From an uncultured Prevotellaceae bacterium (GTDB lineage: Bacteria > Bacteroidota > Bacteroidia > Bacteroidales > Bacteroidaceae): a DNA stretch of 64,000 bases. Below, in pieces: positions 33,695 to 41,745 of this stretch. The notes below the pieces were generated by a model. That model was not told the origin of the DNA. It did no database searches and saw only the letters and a list, made by a program, of their open reading frames with translations. How positions within the stretch are numbered: position 1 is the stretch's first letter; every line of letters starts with the position of its first letter. Where the stretch lies: the NCBI GenBank assembly GCA_947168395.1, contig CAMVLT010000006.1, positions 62,001 to 126,000 on the forward strand, in the 5' to 3' direction. Position numbers and translations under genes: made by a program.

Positions 33695-34471
33695 TTACGC
33701 TTTTTTAAACCACATACCCGTCTGAGGATCATATTCTTCCCCATAATGACGGAAGAATTCTTTCCCCATCTCCCAGTTGTCGTAGTTCTTCAGCCACTTC
33801 TCGTTAGTGTCGATACCCATTTTCTTGAGCTGGTTAGTCTTGGAAGCGGGATCGACACCGCCACCTCCGGGACTGCCAGTACCGGCTGCTGAACGGGTTC
33901 CGGCAAAGTACTGTGCGCCTGACATGAGGGCATCGCTCACGCCACCGGCCACCTGTGAGATATTCACTGCCTTTTGCTGGTCGAGTGACATCTGCTGTTG
34001 GTTCAACTGTGATTGTCTGGCCCTGTAGCTTGCATCTACGCTGTCCTTACGGGCTGTGTCGGTTGCAGCCATTTGTGCAATCGCATTGCCTACCATTTTG
34101 TTGCCCTGTGCTTTAGCCTCAGCTACTTCTGCGTCAGTACCACCACCAACGGCGGCAGCACCTGCAGCCTTCTTCCAATTCTCGCGGGCATAGTCTTTGG
34201 CAATACGGATCATATTCTGCCCTGCTGCCGTATCTACATAGTTCTGATTGTAGTGACGGTTGTACCAGGCATCATTAGCCGCTTTCTCGTTGGCTAACCT
34301 ACGCTCTGCCTCACGCTGTTGTTTTGCAGCAGAAGCACCTCCAAAAATTGACGCAGCAAGCGAGGCACCTGCGAGGGCAAGCTGTACCCACTCCTTTTTA
34401 CGTGGAGCATAGCCGCCTGAATGGTCGCCACTGCCCAATGGAGCACCATTGATGATAAAGTTCCATTTCAT
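33695..34471 (-). CDS. gp14-like internal virion protein candidate
   Basis: 258 residues. Near the N-terminus LALAGASLAASIFGGASAA forms a single hydrophobic helix flanked by basic residues (RKKEW before, KQQREAERRLANEKAANDAW after). The middle is Ala/Gln/Asp-rich helix (DASYRARQSQLNQQQMSLDQ), and a Gly/Ser linker leads to a C-terminal domain ending GEEYDPQTGMWFKKA. One hydrophobic segment followed by a Gln-rich helical body is the pattern of T7 gp14-type ejection proteins. It is the first gene of the leftward ejection operon. Its start follows a leader of about 100 nt from the box at 34588-34581. Confidence 0.6.
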   Translation of the reverse strand: MKWNFIINGAPLGSGDHSGGYAPRKKEWVQLALAGASLAASIFGGASAAKQQREAERRLANEKAANDAWYNRHYNQNYVDTAAGQNMIRIAKDYARENWKKAAGAAAVGGGTDAEVAEAKAQGNKMVGNAIAQMAATDTARKDSVDASYRARQSQLNQQQMSLDQQKAVNISQVAGGVSDALMSGAQYFAGTRSAAGTGSPGGGGVDPASKTNQLKKMGIDTNEKWLKNYDNWEMGKEFFRHYGEEYDPQTGMWFKKA

Positions 34472-34580
34472 ATTCTCATTCTTTTGTTGTACAACTTCCT
34501 GTGAAAAGTGCAGGCTATCTTTCTCAGACTGTCTGCACCAGTAGCCGCAGCAATATGTCGGCTACGTATTTTTGCATTGG

Positions 34581-34620
34581 CAAAGATAGGATAGAACACG
34601 CCTCTCTTTTTCACAAAAAT
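34581..34620 (-). promoter_or_regulatory. promoter of the ejection operon with operator half site
   Basis: On the minus strand, TATCTTTG lies at 34588-34581. Upstream, ATTTTTGTGAA (34620-34610) is one arm of the phage palindrome found at 4611, 15831 and 16178; its TTTG is 24 nt from the -7 box, like the 25 nt seen for the portal promoter. The opposite arm is missing. Confidence 0.5.
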
Positions 34621-34704
34621 CCCACCGACGCTACAGAAAGGAGTATTTTATTCGGTTAAATGTTAATAAATGTTTCGTTTTGTAAAGAATGATATATATA
34701 AAAA

Positions 34705-34751
34705 TGGCGGTTTCCTATACATATCACCTCGGACATGTTAAGAAACCGCCA
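34705..34751 (-). terminator. integrase terminator hairpin
   Basis: TGGCGGTTTC (34705-34714) pairs perfectly with GAAACCGCCA (34742-34751) around 27 nt. Read leftward it is followed by TTTTTATATATA. It lies 22 bp after the integrase stop. Confidence 0.6.
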
Positions 34752-34773
34752 GTTCTTTTATACGTTGTATAGC

Positions 34774-36225
34774 TTACTCGGCTACTTTTAGTTTCACTTC
34801 TTTGGCTTTGGCAAACTCTGCAGCAGCAAGGATAGCCCGCTCTTCATTATCGAGCTTCAGGTATTTCCTCAGCATCTTCTCGCTGCTGTGGCCAGTGATA
34901 ACCATTATCGATGATAATGATATCTTCCGCTTGTAGGCATTGGTGGCAAACGTTCTTCTGGCTGTGTGGGTCATCATACACTCATAGAACATCTTTTGCG
35001 TCGGCACTTCCATCATGCCATGACGTTCTGTTATGCCTGCGTTCTCACGCCATCCCAGCAGACGGCCAATCACCTTGATACGCTCGTTCAGGTCCTGGTC
35101 ATAGATGTGTGGCAGTTTTCCATGATATTTTGTCAGGATAGCCCTCACTCGCAAGTCAAGTGGTATGTAAATCCACTTGCCGGTTTTATCCTGCTGGAGA
35201 TAGATATATTCATTGTCATCACTCAGCTTTCGGTACATGGATTCATTGATACGCTTATAGTCTGATACACGCTGACCTGTCAGGCATCCCACCGTAAAGA
35301 TGTCCTTGGCCTCGTTCAAGAGTTTAGGAGTGCGCCTTGTCAGCTGATCCTTCATGGCATCGCGCTCTTCGTCACTGGGAGCCTGTTTCATCAGCTTTTC
35401 TATGGTCTTTTCATCCTCGAAATCTGTCTCATACATCTCCTGTACTCGCTCATCCGTCAGATAGACATTTTCCACGTCCACACTGTCGGCAGAGAAGCGA
35501 GAACTCTCAAACTCCGTGGTAGTTGTCAGTTTCATCTCTTTGGCTGCATACAGGAAGATCTTCAGGTTCTTAACGTGTTTGCCGATGGTGTTGGGAGAGT
35601 AGGGCTTTGATTCTCCGGCCTTGTTTTTCTTTTCGAGGAAGAATCTGCGCCAGTCATCATAGAAGTCAAGGGTAACATCATCGAAGTCGATGATCTTATG
35701 CCGTTTCTCTTGGTAAGCCTCCAACTGTGCCTTTGTAGTCCTATAACTCTTGATGGTGCCTGGAGTGATGTTCTTGGTGCTCTTCTGCTTCAGGCGCTCA
35801 CCGCTCTCACACTGCCTTATATATTCATCTATCCATTCCATCAGAGTTACACGTTTTGCCTCGGCTTCTTTCTTCTCGGTCTCTTCCTTCTGCCGCTCCA
35901 CCTCTTTAATTATATCCTGACGTAGGATGCTATTGATATATTTCTTCGCTGAATCTATAGTGACAGTTCCAGCACTTAGCATTATGTCAAGGCCGTTCTT
36001 AATATTCCACAAGTTTATAGCTAAAGTGTCTCTAAGTGTTATCGCGCCTCCAGTTTTCTGAGCTTCAGAAGCATTTTTTAGAACTGATTCTATAAAATGC
36101 CAATCTGATTTGCTAAGACTTACGCCAAGAGCAATAGCGTTATTCATCACATTTCTTTTGTATATTCTGGCATACAAATTGACACTCCCATCACCTTTGC
36201 TGCCTCTGGCAATGATTTGCACCAT
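34774..36225 (-). CDS. tyrosine recombinase (phage integrase)
   Basis: 483 residues. An N-terminal arm-binding part (residues 1-90) and a SAM-like core-binding domain (about 120-225, KSYRTTKAQLEAYQEKRHKI onward) precede the catalytic domain. The catalytic set is present: Arg in CLTGQRVSDYKRIN, HTARRTFATNAY (HxxR), GHSSEKMLRKYLKL with the second His and nucleophile Tyr. It catalyses integration and excision. The catalytic domain holds an acidic insert after VQEMYETDFEDEKTIEKLMK, which makes it longer than typical 400-residue relatives. The gene is at the phage-host boundary, reading leftward into the phage, the usual place for an integrase next to the attachment site. Confidence 0.88.
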   Translation of the reverse strand: MVQIIARGSKGDGSVNLYARIYKRNVMNNAIALGVSLSKSDWHFIESVLKNASEAQKTGGAITLRDTLAINLWNIKNGLDIMLSAGTVTIDSAKKYINSILRQDIIKEVERQKEETEKKEAEAKRVTLMEWIDEYIRQCESGERLKQKSTKNITPGTIKSYRTTKAQLEAYQEKRHKIIDFDDVTLDFYDDWRRFFLEKKNKAGESKPYSPNTIGKHVKNLKIFLYAAKEMKLTTTTEFESSRFSADSVDVENVYLTDERVQEMYETDFEDEKTIEKLMKQAPSDEERDAMKDQLTRRTPKLLNEAKDIFTVGCLTGQRVSDYKRINESMYRKLSDDNEYIYLQQDKTGKWIYIPLDLRVRAILTKYHGKLPHIYDQDLNERIKVIGRLLGWRENAGITERHGMMEVPTQKMFYECMMTHTARRTFATNAYKRKISLSSIMVITGHSSEKMLRKYLKLDNEERAILAAAEFAKAKEVKLKVAE

Positions 36226-36271
36226 AATAATTATTATTTGAGTTACGGATGCAAAGGTACAAAAATTCTTT

Positions 36272-36293
36272 CATTTGTAGCGCATTTGTAGCG
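36272..36293. repeat. 11-bp tandem repeat upstream of integrase
   Basis: CATTTGTAGCG is repeated exactly twice head to tail (36272-36293). A minus-strand box TACCTTTG at 36259-36252 lies between it and the integrase start. It could be an integrase arm site, an autoregulatory operator or both. The phage-host junction should lie between here and about 36440. Confidence 0.5.
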
Positions 36294-36442
36294 CAAAAAC
36301 TTTATTCGACTTAACTTTATTTAATATCAGCAATCTATAAAAATACACAATATTGATTGATTTTCAATAAGTTACAATATATATAGTGATATTAAATCGA
36401 TTAAAGCGAAATAAAGCTCAAAGGTGCGCCAGGCACCTCACG

Positions 36443-36472
36443 AAAAAACCTCCCAAATCGGGAGGCTTTTTT
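36443..36472. terminator. bidirectional intrinsic terminator
   Basis: CCTCCC (36449-36454), AAATC, GGGAGG (36460-36465), flanked by an A run on the left and a T run on the right. It serves the DUF1232 gene (stop at 36491) on the minus strand and would block read-through in both directions. It is the leftmost signal that clearly belongs to the host side. Confidence 0.75.
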
Positions 36473-36490
36473 GTTTTCTACAAGTCTTGC

Positions 36491-36883
36491 TTATTCTTCC
36501 GGCTCGAAGATGTCGCCCATCTCGGCAATCTCGTCCTCATCAAACCAGCGCGACAGCTTGCTCTTGGCCTGCTCTACTATCTCTGGGTCGATGCCGGTCC
36601 ACACCTTCTTGAGCACATACAGCAGTACGGCCAGGTCGTCGGTAAGTCCGGCGATGGGGATGGCATCGGGGATAACGTCGAGCGGACTGATCATATAGCC
36701 CAGAGCGCCGATGATGATGGCCTTGTCGGTCTTGCTCACCTTGTCGCTCTGCAGAGTGTAGTACAGTATAAGTGCCGCATAGACTAGTTTAGCACCTGCA
36801 CGCTTGGCTATGCGTGCAATCTTCTCAGTAAATTCCGACTGCGAAAACTTGTTCGCGTAACTCATAAAATCGGGTAATTCCAT
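36491..36883 (-). CDS. DUF1232 (YkvA-like) membrane protein
   Basis: 130 residues. The family core KAIIIGALGYMISPLDVIPD then AIPIAGLTDDLAVLLYVLKK matches DUF1232 ('G.l.Y...P.D.iPd..p..G..Dd...l'). One or two short hydrophobic helices are predicted around residues 30-95. The C-terminus is acidic (FEPEE). The function of the family is unknown. It is the first clear host gene beside the prophage. Confidence 0.8.
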   Translation of the reverse strand: MELPDFMSYANKFSQSEFTEKIARIAKRAGAKLVYAALILYYTLQSDKVSKTDKAIIIGALGYMISPLDVIPDAIPIAGLTDDLAVLLYVLKKVWTGIDPEIVEQAKSKLSRWFDEDEIAEMGDIFEPEE

Positions 36884-36906
36884 AATTTCTCTCCTTTTTG
36901 GTTAAG

Positions 36907-37776
36907 TTACTTATTTATTCTAATTATTCTAATTCCAGTATGCGATGGATGCTTCTGCAGATACTGATACATCGTCATGGGTTCGATCACCACCTTGTGG
37001 TGCAGTTGCGATGCGTTGAGCAGATGCAGACCATCCTTACGCCAGAGGGCAAAACCCAGGTGGGCGATGTCGAGTCCGGGCTTGTTGCAGGTGATAGCGA
37101 TGATGTCGCCATCCTTGATGACCGTGCGCAGCAGTTTGTGATTGCCCACAGCCTTCTTGGGGATAAAGCGATACTTGGCTCCCGACACCTGGCGCTCCAT
37201 CTTGGCGATATCGCTGACAAACTCAGGATGTTCGCGGAGCGACTGATAGCTCTGCGGATGGGTGCTCATATAGCTTACACGGACATTCTGCACGGCAGTG
37301 AACGGTGGATTGGGCGACTGAATCTCGGTGACCACACCGGCAAGGGTATTGTCGGTGATCCACTCGGTGAAATAGTGCAGGCGCGATGGGTAGCCATTGA
37401 TGATGCCACCACGATAGCGCAGGTCGGTAAGCATATGCTTGTAGGCAAACCACGAGTACTGGCCGTTCTGGGCGCAGAGTGTGAGTGCAGTCACGGTTTC
37501 TACCAGTGTGGTACAGTCAAGCTGACGGGTGTTTATCACCAGTCGCTCGTGCTTGTCGCCCTCGAGTGTGCTGGCCACGTAAGGTATGCCGATGAACTTC
37601 TGAGCGAAGTGCAGTGGCAGACAGGTGGTGGCAGGCAGGTGTTTGGCCTCGGCCAGCAGTCGGCAGATGGTGATGCTGTCAGTGGATTGTGCCCTGACAT
37701 CATCGCTAAGACGTGCCGCACTGGTGCTGACACACATGGCTATACCTATTATAATATATATGATACGTTTCATCAT
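36907..37776 (-). CDS. DUF1460 NlpC/P60-like cell-wall amidase
   Basis: 289 residues with an N-terminal signal (MMKRIIYIIIGIAMCVSTSA). The DUF1460 hallmarks are present: FIGIPYVASTLEG, then LDCTTLVETVTALTLCAQ with the catalytic cysteine, and DIAHLGFALWRKDGLHLLNA with the catalytic histidine. Structurally characterised DUF1460 proteins act as N-acetylmuramoyl-L-alanine amidases on cell-wall fragments, so a periplasmic wall-recycling role is likely. It overlaps the DUF4421 gene by 4 bp (ATGA), so the two are coupled. Confidence 0.85.
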   Translation of the reverse strand: MMKRIIYIIIGIAMCVSTSAARLSDDVRAQSTDSITICRLLAEAKHLPATTCLPLHFAQKFIGIPYVASTLEGDKHERLVINTRQLDCTTLVETVTALTLCAQNGQYSWFAYKHMLTDLRYRGGIINGYPSRLHYFTEWITDNTLAGVVTEIQSPNPPFTAVQNVRVSYMSTHPQSYQSLREHPEFVSDIAKMERQVSGAKYRFIPKKAVGNHKLLRTVIKDGDIIAITCNKPGLDIAHLGFALWRKDGLHLLNASQLHHKVVIEPMTMYQYLQKHPSHTGIRIIRINK

Positions 37777-38885
37777 GCTCTGTTTTTACGATACTTCTTC
37801 TTCAACACAAAATTGTAGCCTATATAGGCATTGAACGAGCCAAAGATATTGCTGGCCACGAATCGCGACGTGCGATAGTTGTTGGTGCGCAGAATGGCAC
37901 TACAGCCGGCATACCAGCGGGTGTTGTTGTAGACCAGTCCGAATCGACCTATACCGTCGAGGTGGACCTTATCAAAAGTAAAACCAGCCTTATTATCGTC
38001 GGCCGTCTCGCCGTAGCTCGTCTTATAGCACAGACCTGCCTGTGCGCTGGCGCAGAACAGCCAGTTCTTGGCAAATACCCAGTTGTAGGCATAGCCGCCT
38101 GACAGCATAAAGTCGCGATACTTGATGTCGCTGAACATCATGCCGCTATCCAGCTTAAGCTCCTGGCCAGGGGCCATTCGCTCACGCAGCGTCTGCTCAA
38201 GCTTGTCGTAGTTCATGTCGAGGGTGTTGTCGGTATATCCCAAACCAGCCATCCACGAACCGCAGCTTATCTTCTGACAAGTGCTCTGGCTGAATGCAGC
38301 AGGGTACGAGAATCGGCCGTGATTGAAGATGTAATAGGCATTGAAGCCTGTGATACCCACGTTGACACCAGCAAAGGGAACACCCTCGAACAGTGCTCCG
38401 TCGATGCCATAGCCCAGACGTGCATCGCGTATCTTATAGTCGTCGCCAGTGCGGCGATAGAACAGGTCGATGCCCACCTGCGACGAATAGATGCTGAGGT
38501 CGAACTCCTTGCGAAGGCCGTTCTGACTGAAACCGATGTTCTTGATATCGAACGTGTAGCCCAGGAAGAACCATCGCCAACCGAAGTAAGGACCTATCTT
38601 GGTAAGTCCGTCGGGTGCCAGTCGCACACTCTGGCCATTGCTGCTAAGAATGAAACTCTCGAAGGTGCGGGTAATCTGGCCCATCACGGTAAACTCGTAG
38701 TGCTGGGGCTCAATGTACTCATCGTCGGTGCGGTCGAACCCGCGAACGGTGCGACGGATAAGGCCCATATCTTCTTCGTCACGGGATATGGAGTCGTGTG
38801 CAAGCGTGTCGAGTGGCTCGGCAGCACTGGCGCCAAGACACATAAGCAACGATAGCAGTAACACTTGCACTCTACTCATACACAC
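37773..38885 (-). CDS. DUF4421 outer-membrane beta-barrel protein
   Basis: 370 residues with signal peptide (MCMSRVQVLLLSLLMCLGAS). A DEEDMG linker and RTVRGFDRTDDEYIEPQHYE lead to beta-strand-rich sequence: VRLAPDGLTKIGPYFGWRW, FFLGYTFDIKNI, and later NNTRWYAGCSAILRTNNYRT, ending in aromatic strands and a basic tail. These are features of DUF4421, an outer-membrane family of Bacteroidetes. It is coupled to the DUF1460 gene downstream, suggesting an envelope function. Confidence 0.75.
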   Translation of the reverse strand: MCMSRVQVLLLSLLMCLGASAAEPLDTLAHDSISRDEEDMGLIRRTVRGFDRTDDEYIEPQHYEFTVMGQITRTFESFILSSNGQSVRLAPDGLTKIGPYFGWRWFFLGYTFDIKNIGFSQNGLRKEFDLSIYSSQVGIDLFYRRTGDDYKIRDARLGYGIDGALFEGVPFAGVNVGITGFNAYYIFNHGRFSYPAAFSQSTCQKISCGSWMAGLGYTDNTLDMNYDKLEQTLRERMAPGQELKLDSGMMFSDIKYRDFMLSGGYAYNWVFAKNWLFCASAQAGLCYKTSYGETADDNKAGFTFDKVHLDGIGRFGLVYNNTRWYAGCSAILRTNNYRTSRFVASNIFGSFNAYIGYNFVLKKKYRKNRA

Positions 38886-38889
38886 GGGT

Positions 38890-39882
38890 TTAAAGTTTGC
38901 CCAGGATGCGGTCCATAACCCAGTTGACAGGGGTGGCCGACACGCTGGTACACTCGCACACGCCCAGTCCCTGCAGGTGTTCTATCACATTCTTGATGAT
39001 AGGATACTGCACGTAGGGCGGATTGGGCACTGTGATGCGCTCCTCGCCCTGGGTGGTCTGCAGTCGGATGGGGGTATAGTCGAACACAGAGAAGCTTACC
39101 TGCCCTTCAGTGCCGATAATCTCGATACAGTCCTCGCGGGCACTCTCATGGGCCACGTAGCACCACGAACCACTGCCAGGCAGACCGTTTTCGAACTGGA
39201 AACATGCACTGACAGAGTCCTCTGCCTTGTAGAGTCCGCCACGATTGCTACAGATACCGCGAGCCTCGAGGATTACTCCAAAGAGCTCCTGCAGTATGTC
39301 GAGCTGGTGTGGGGCCATATCGTAGAAGTAGCCACCTCCGGCGATATCGGGCTGCAGTCGCCAGGGCAGTGGCTGATGATTGGCGATAGCGTCTAGGTCG
39401 GCCTGTCGCGGGGGTTCGGTATAACGTATCTGCACGTTGATGATCTTACCTATCTGTCCGCTCTTAACGATGTCGCGAACCTTCTGGAAGTAAGGCAGAT
39501 AGCGACGATAGTAGGCACAGAAACAGGGCACACCTGTCTGCTCGCTGATGCGATTGATACGGGCACAGTCCTCGTAGCTGGCAGCCAGTGGTTTCTCTAC
39601 ATACACTGGTTTGCCGGCCTTCATGGCCATGATGGCGTAAGTGGCATGGCTGGATGGCGGTGTGGCTACATATACGGCATTCACGTCAGGATCGTCGATC
39701 ATCTCCTGTGCATCGGTATACCACTTGGCTATACCGTGCTCAACGGCATAAGTGCGAGCATGCTTCTCAGTGCGGCTCATCACAGCCACTACACTAGAGC
39801 CTTCAACATCGCTGAATGCGGGTCCACTCTTCTTCTCGGTAACCTCGCCACAGCCTATAAAACCCCACCTTAATAACTTCAT
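38890..39882 (-). CDS. Gfo/Idh/MocA-family oxidoreductase
   Basis: About 330 residues. The Rossmann start RWGFIGCGEVTEKKSG has the GxGxxx nucleotide motif, NAVYVATPPSSHATYAIMAM is the 'P...H' strand-turn, and GKPVYVEKPLAASYEDC is the family 'EKP' motif with the conserved lysine. These bind NAD(P) and oxidise sugars or inositols. An upstream in-frame TTG at 39903 overlaps the -7 box TAACTTTG (39908-39901), so the ATG at 39882 is taken as the start. The substrate is unknown. Confidence 0.82.
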   Translation of the reverse strand: MKLLRWGFIGCGEVTEKKSGPAFSDVEGSSVVAVMSRTEKHARTYAVEHGIAKWYTDAQEMIDDPDVNAVYVATPPSSHATYAIMAMKAGKPVYVEKPLAASYEDCARINRISEQTGVPCFCAYYRRYLPYFQKVRDIVKSGQIGKIINVQIRYTEPPRQADLDAIANHQPLPWRLQPDIAGGGYFYDMAPHQLDILQELFGVILEARGICSNRGGLYKAEDSVSACFQFENGLPGSGSWCYVAHESAREDCIEIIGTEGQVSFSVFDYTPIRLQTTQGEERITVPNPPYVQYPIIKNVIEHLQGLGVCECTSVSATPVNWVMDRILGKL

Positions 39883-39917
39883 AATTATCCTATTTGGCTG
39901 CAAAGTTACTAAATTTA

Positions 39918-39983
39918 GGCACGAATTTCACGAATTAACGCGAAAAAATTAATAAATTCGTAAAAAATCGCGTATTTCGTGCC
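39918..39983. repeat. palindromic intergenic element in divergent promoter region
   Basis: GGCACGAA (39918-39925) is mirrored by TTCGTGCC (39976-39983), with an inner CGCGA and TCGCG pair around an AT-rich centre. It fills the gap between the oxidoreductase gene and the hisB operon and abuts the hisB promoter. It resembles interspersed intergenic palindromes common in this phylum. Confidence 0.45.
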
Positions 39984-39992
39984 AAAAAGCGT

Positions 39993-40000
39993 TATCTTTG
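39993..40000 (+). promoter_or_regulatory. -7 box of membrane protein-hisB operon
   Basis: TATCTTTG at 39993-40000 is a clear TAnnTTTG box. The ATG of the first gene is 25 bp further on (40026), and an in-frame TTG at 40014 is less likely. No convincing TTTG was seen at the ideal upstream distance. Confidence 0.5.
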
Positions 40001-40025
40001 CACCACGAAAAATTTGATTATTGCA

Positions 40026-40640
40026 ATGGAAAAGGATAAAAAAGAGATAGAAATCAAGGTGCGAAGCAGTCAGGCTTGCATCAGCGAGGGTTACCAGCTT
40101 TACAGCGCTAACTTCCGCAAGATATTCCGTGCCACATGGTGGACAGCTCTAGTGTTTGCACTGATAACAGCAGTGGCTCAGGCTCTGCCAGTACTGGTTT
40201 CCCCCACCCTGCTGCTGCCAGGCATGGTGCTGGGCGTGGTAGCCGTTATAGCATGGATAGCAGCTGCCAAGTGGCGACTTCGCAAGCGACAGGTGCTTAA
40301 GCCCATCGCCACGCGTAGTGGCTCGTGGCTTCGCCATCTTGGCAAACTCACACTGGTATCGCTGGTGTGCCTGTTTATCGTAGCCATACTAGCCCTGCTC
40401 ACATCGCTGCCCGCAGTGATACTCATCACGGCCAACTGGCAGTCGCAGATAGGTATGCTCAACGGCGATGCATCGGGCATGCCCGACACAGTGAAGTGGC
40501 TCAGTCTGGGGGCATTTGCGATAGCAGGATTCATCCAGGCCTACGTGTGGCTTACAATGGTTCTGCCGCTGTATCTAGCCAAGATATCGATAAGCGTGCA
40601 GGACAAGGAGAAAGAGGACTTCAATAAAAAGACAATATGA
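40026..40640 (+). CDS. membrane protein of unknown function, coupled to hisB
   Basis: 204 residues. A charged cytoplasmic N-terminus ([20 protein letters not shown]) is followed by four or five hydrophobic segments ([80 protein letters not shown]). The C-terminus is charged. The stop overlaps the hisB start by 4 bp (ATGA). I recognise no family. The tight linkage to a histidine gene may be only a shared promoter. Confidence 0.65.
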   Translation: MEKDKKEIEIKVRSSQACISEGYQLYSANFRKIFRATWWTALVFALITAVAQALPVLVSPTLLLPGMVLGVVAVIAWIAAAKWRLRKRQVLKPIATRSGSWLRHLGKLTLVSLVCLFIVAILALLTSLPAVILITANWQSQIGMLNGDASGMPDTVKWLSLGAFAIAGFIQAYVWLTMVLPLYLAKISISVQDKEKEDFNKKTI

Positions 40641-41707
40641 AAAAAATTCTATTCATCGACCGCGACGGAACACTGATCGAGGAGCCTGCCGACGAGCAGA
40701 TAGACAGCTTCGAGAAACTTAAGTTTGTTAAGGGTGTATTCCGCAACCTGGCCTTTATCCGCGAGAAACTAGACTTCGAGTTTGTGATGGTTAGCAATCA
40801 GGACGGACTGGGCACCGACAGTTTCCCAGAGGATACATTCTGGCCAGTACACAACTTCATACTGCAGACTCTGGAGGGCGAAGGCATAACATTCGACGAG
40901 ATACTGATAGACCCTCACTTCCCCGAGGATAATGCCACCACCCGCAAGCCAAACACTGGCCTGGTGGAGAAGTACATCAACAACCCTGAGTACGACATAG
41001 CCAACTCGTACGTAATCGGCGATCGCGAAACCGACCGTCAGTTTGCCAAGAATATCGGTTGTAAGTCGCTGATACTGAGCGACGAGGGCATCACCTGGGC
41101 CAAGATAGCCGAACTGCTGTTTGCAGGCGAGCGCACGGCCGAAGTGAAGCGTACCACTAAGGAGACCGACATCTGGGTGAAGGTGAATCTGGACGGATCG
41201 GGCAAGTGCGACATCAGCACAGGTCTGGGATTCTTCGACCACATGCTTGAGCAGATAGGCAAGCACGGCATGATAGACCTGACGGTGCACACCAAGGGCG
41301 ACCTGGAGGTTGACGAGCACCACACCATCGAGGATACAGCCATCGCTCTGGGCGAGTGCATACTGCAGGCTCTGGGCGACAAGCGTGGCATAGAGCGCTA
41401 CGGATACTGCTTGCCGATGGACGACTGTCTGTGTTCGGCATGTCTGGATTTCGGTGGCAGGCCCTGGCTGGTTTGGGATGCAGAATTCCATCGCGAAAAG
41501 ATAGGCGAGATGCCCACGGAGATGTTCCTGCACTTCTTTAAGAGCTTGAGCGATGCTGCCCGCATGAACCTGAATATCAAGGCCGAGGGCCAGAACGAGC
41601 ACCACAAGATAGAGGGCATATTCAAGGCCCTGGCGCGAGCACTGAAAATGGCAGTCCGACGCGACATATATCACTACGAACTACCATCCACGAAAGGTAT
41701 GCTATAA
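40637..41707 (+). CDS. hisB: bifunctional histidinol-phosphatase / imidazoleglycerol-phosphate dehydratase
   Basis: 356 residues, the usual length of the fused enzyme. The N-terminal HAD phosphatase shows [12 protein letters not shown] (DxDGT) and [16 protein letters not shown]; it removes phosphate from histidinol phosphate. The dehydratase part shows [34 protein letters not shown] and [19 protein letters not shown], with the paired metal-binding His motifs. It acts at steps 6 and 8 of histidine biosynthesis. It is separated from other his genes here and ends at a clear terminator. Confidence 0.93.
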   Translation: MKKILFIDRDGTLIEEPADEQIDSFEKLKFVKGVFRNLAFIREKLDFEFVMVSNQDGLGTDSFPEDTFWPVHNFILQTLEGEGITFDEILIDPHFPEDNATTRKPNTGLVEKYINNPEYDIANSYVIGDRETDRQFAKNIGCKSLILSDEGITWAKIAELLFAGERTAEVKRTTKETDIWVKVNLDGSGKCDISTGLGFFDHMLEQIGKHGMIDLTVHTKGDLEVDEHHTIEDTAIALGECILQALGDKRGIERYGYCLPMDDCLCSACLDFGGRPWLVWDAEFHREKIGEMPTEMFLHFFKSLSDAARMNLNIKAEGQNEHHKIEGIFKALARALKMAVRRDIYHYELPSTKGML

Positions 41708-41713
41708 AGAAAA

Positions 41714-41745
41714 TCCCCAGCCAGACAGGTTGGGGACTTTTTTTT
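41714..41745 (+). terminator. hisB terminator
   Basis: TCCCCAGCC pairs with GGTTGGGGA (one A-C-type mismatch) around a 5-nt loop and is followed by eight T residues that overlap the stop of the convergent esterase gene. Confidence 0.75.

Noticed and set aside
1..36225. crAss-like phage assignment
   Set aside because: Some small motifs recall such phages, but I cannot see the diagnostic crAss polymerase or portal-to-tail set in this window, and an integrase is present.
36421..36441. tRNA 3' end as phage attachment target
   Set aside because: GGTGC-GCCAG-GCACC forms a simple hairpin, but no anticodon arm or T-arm is present upstream or downstream.
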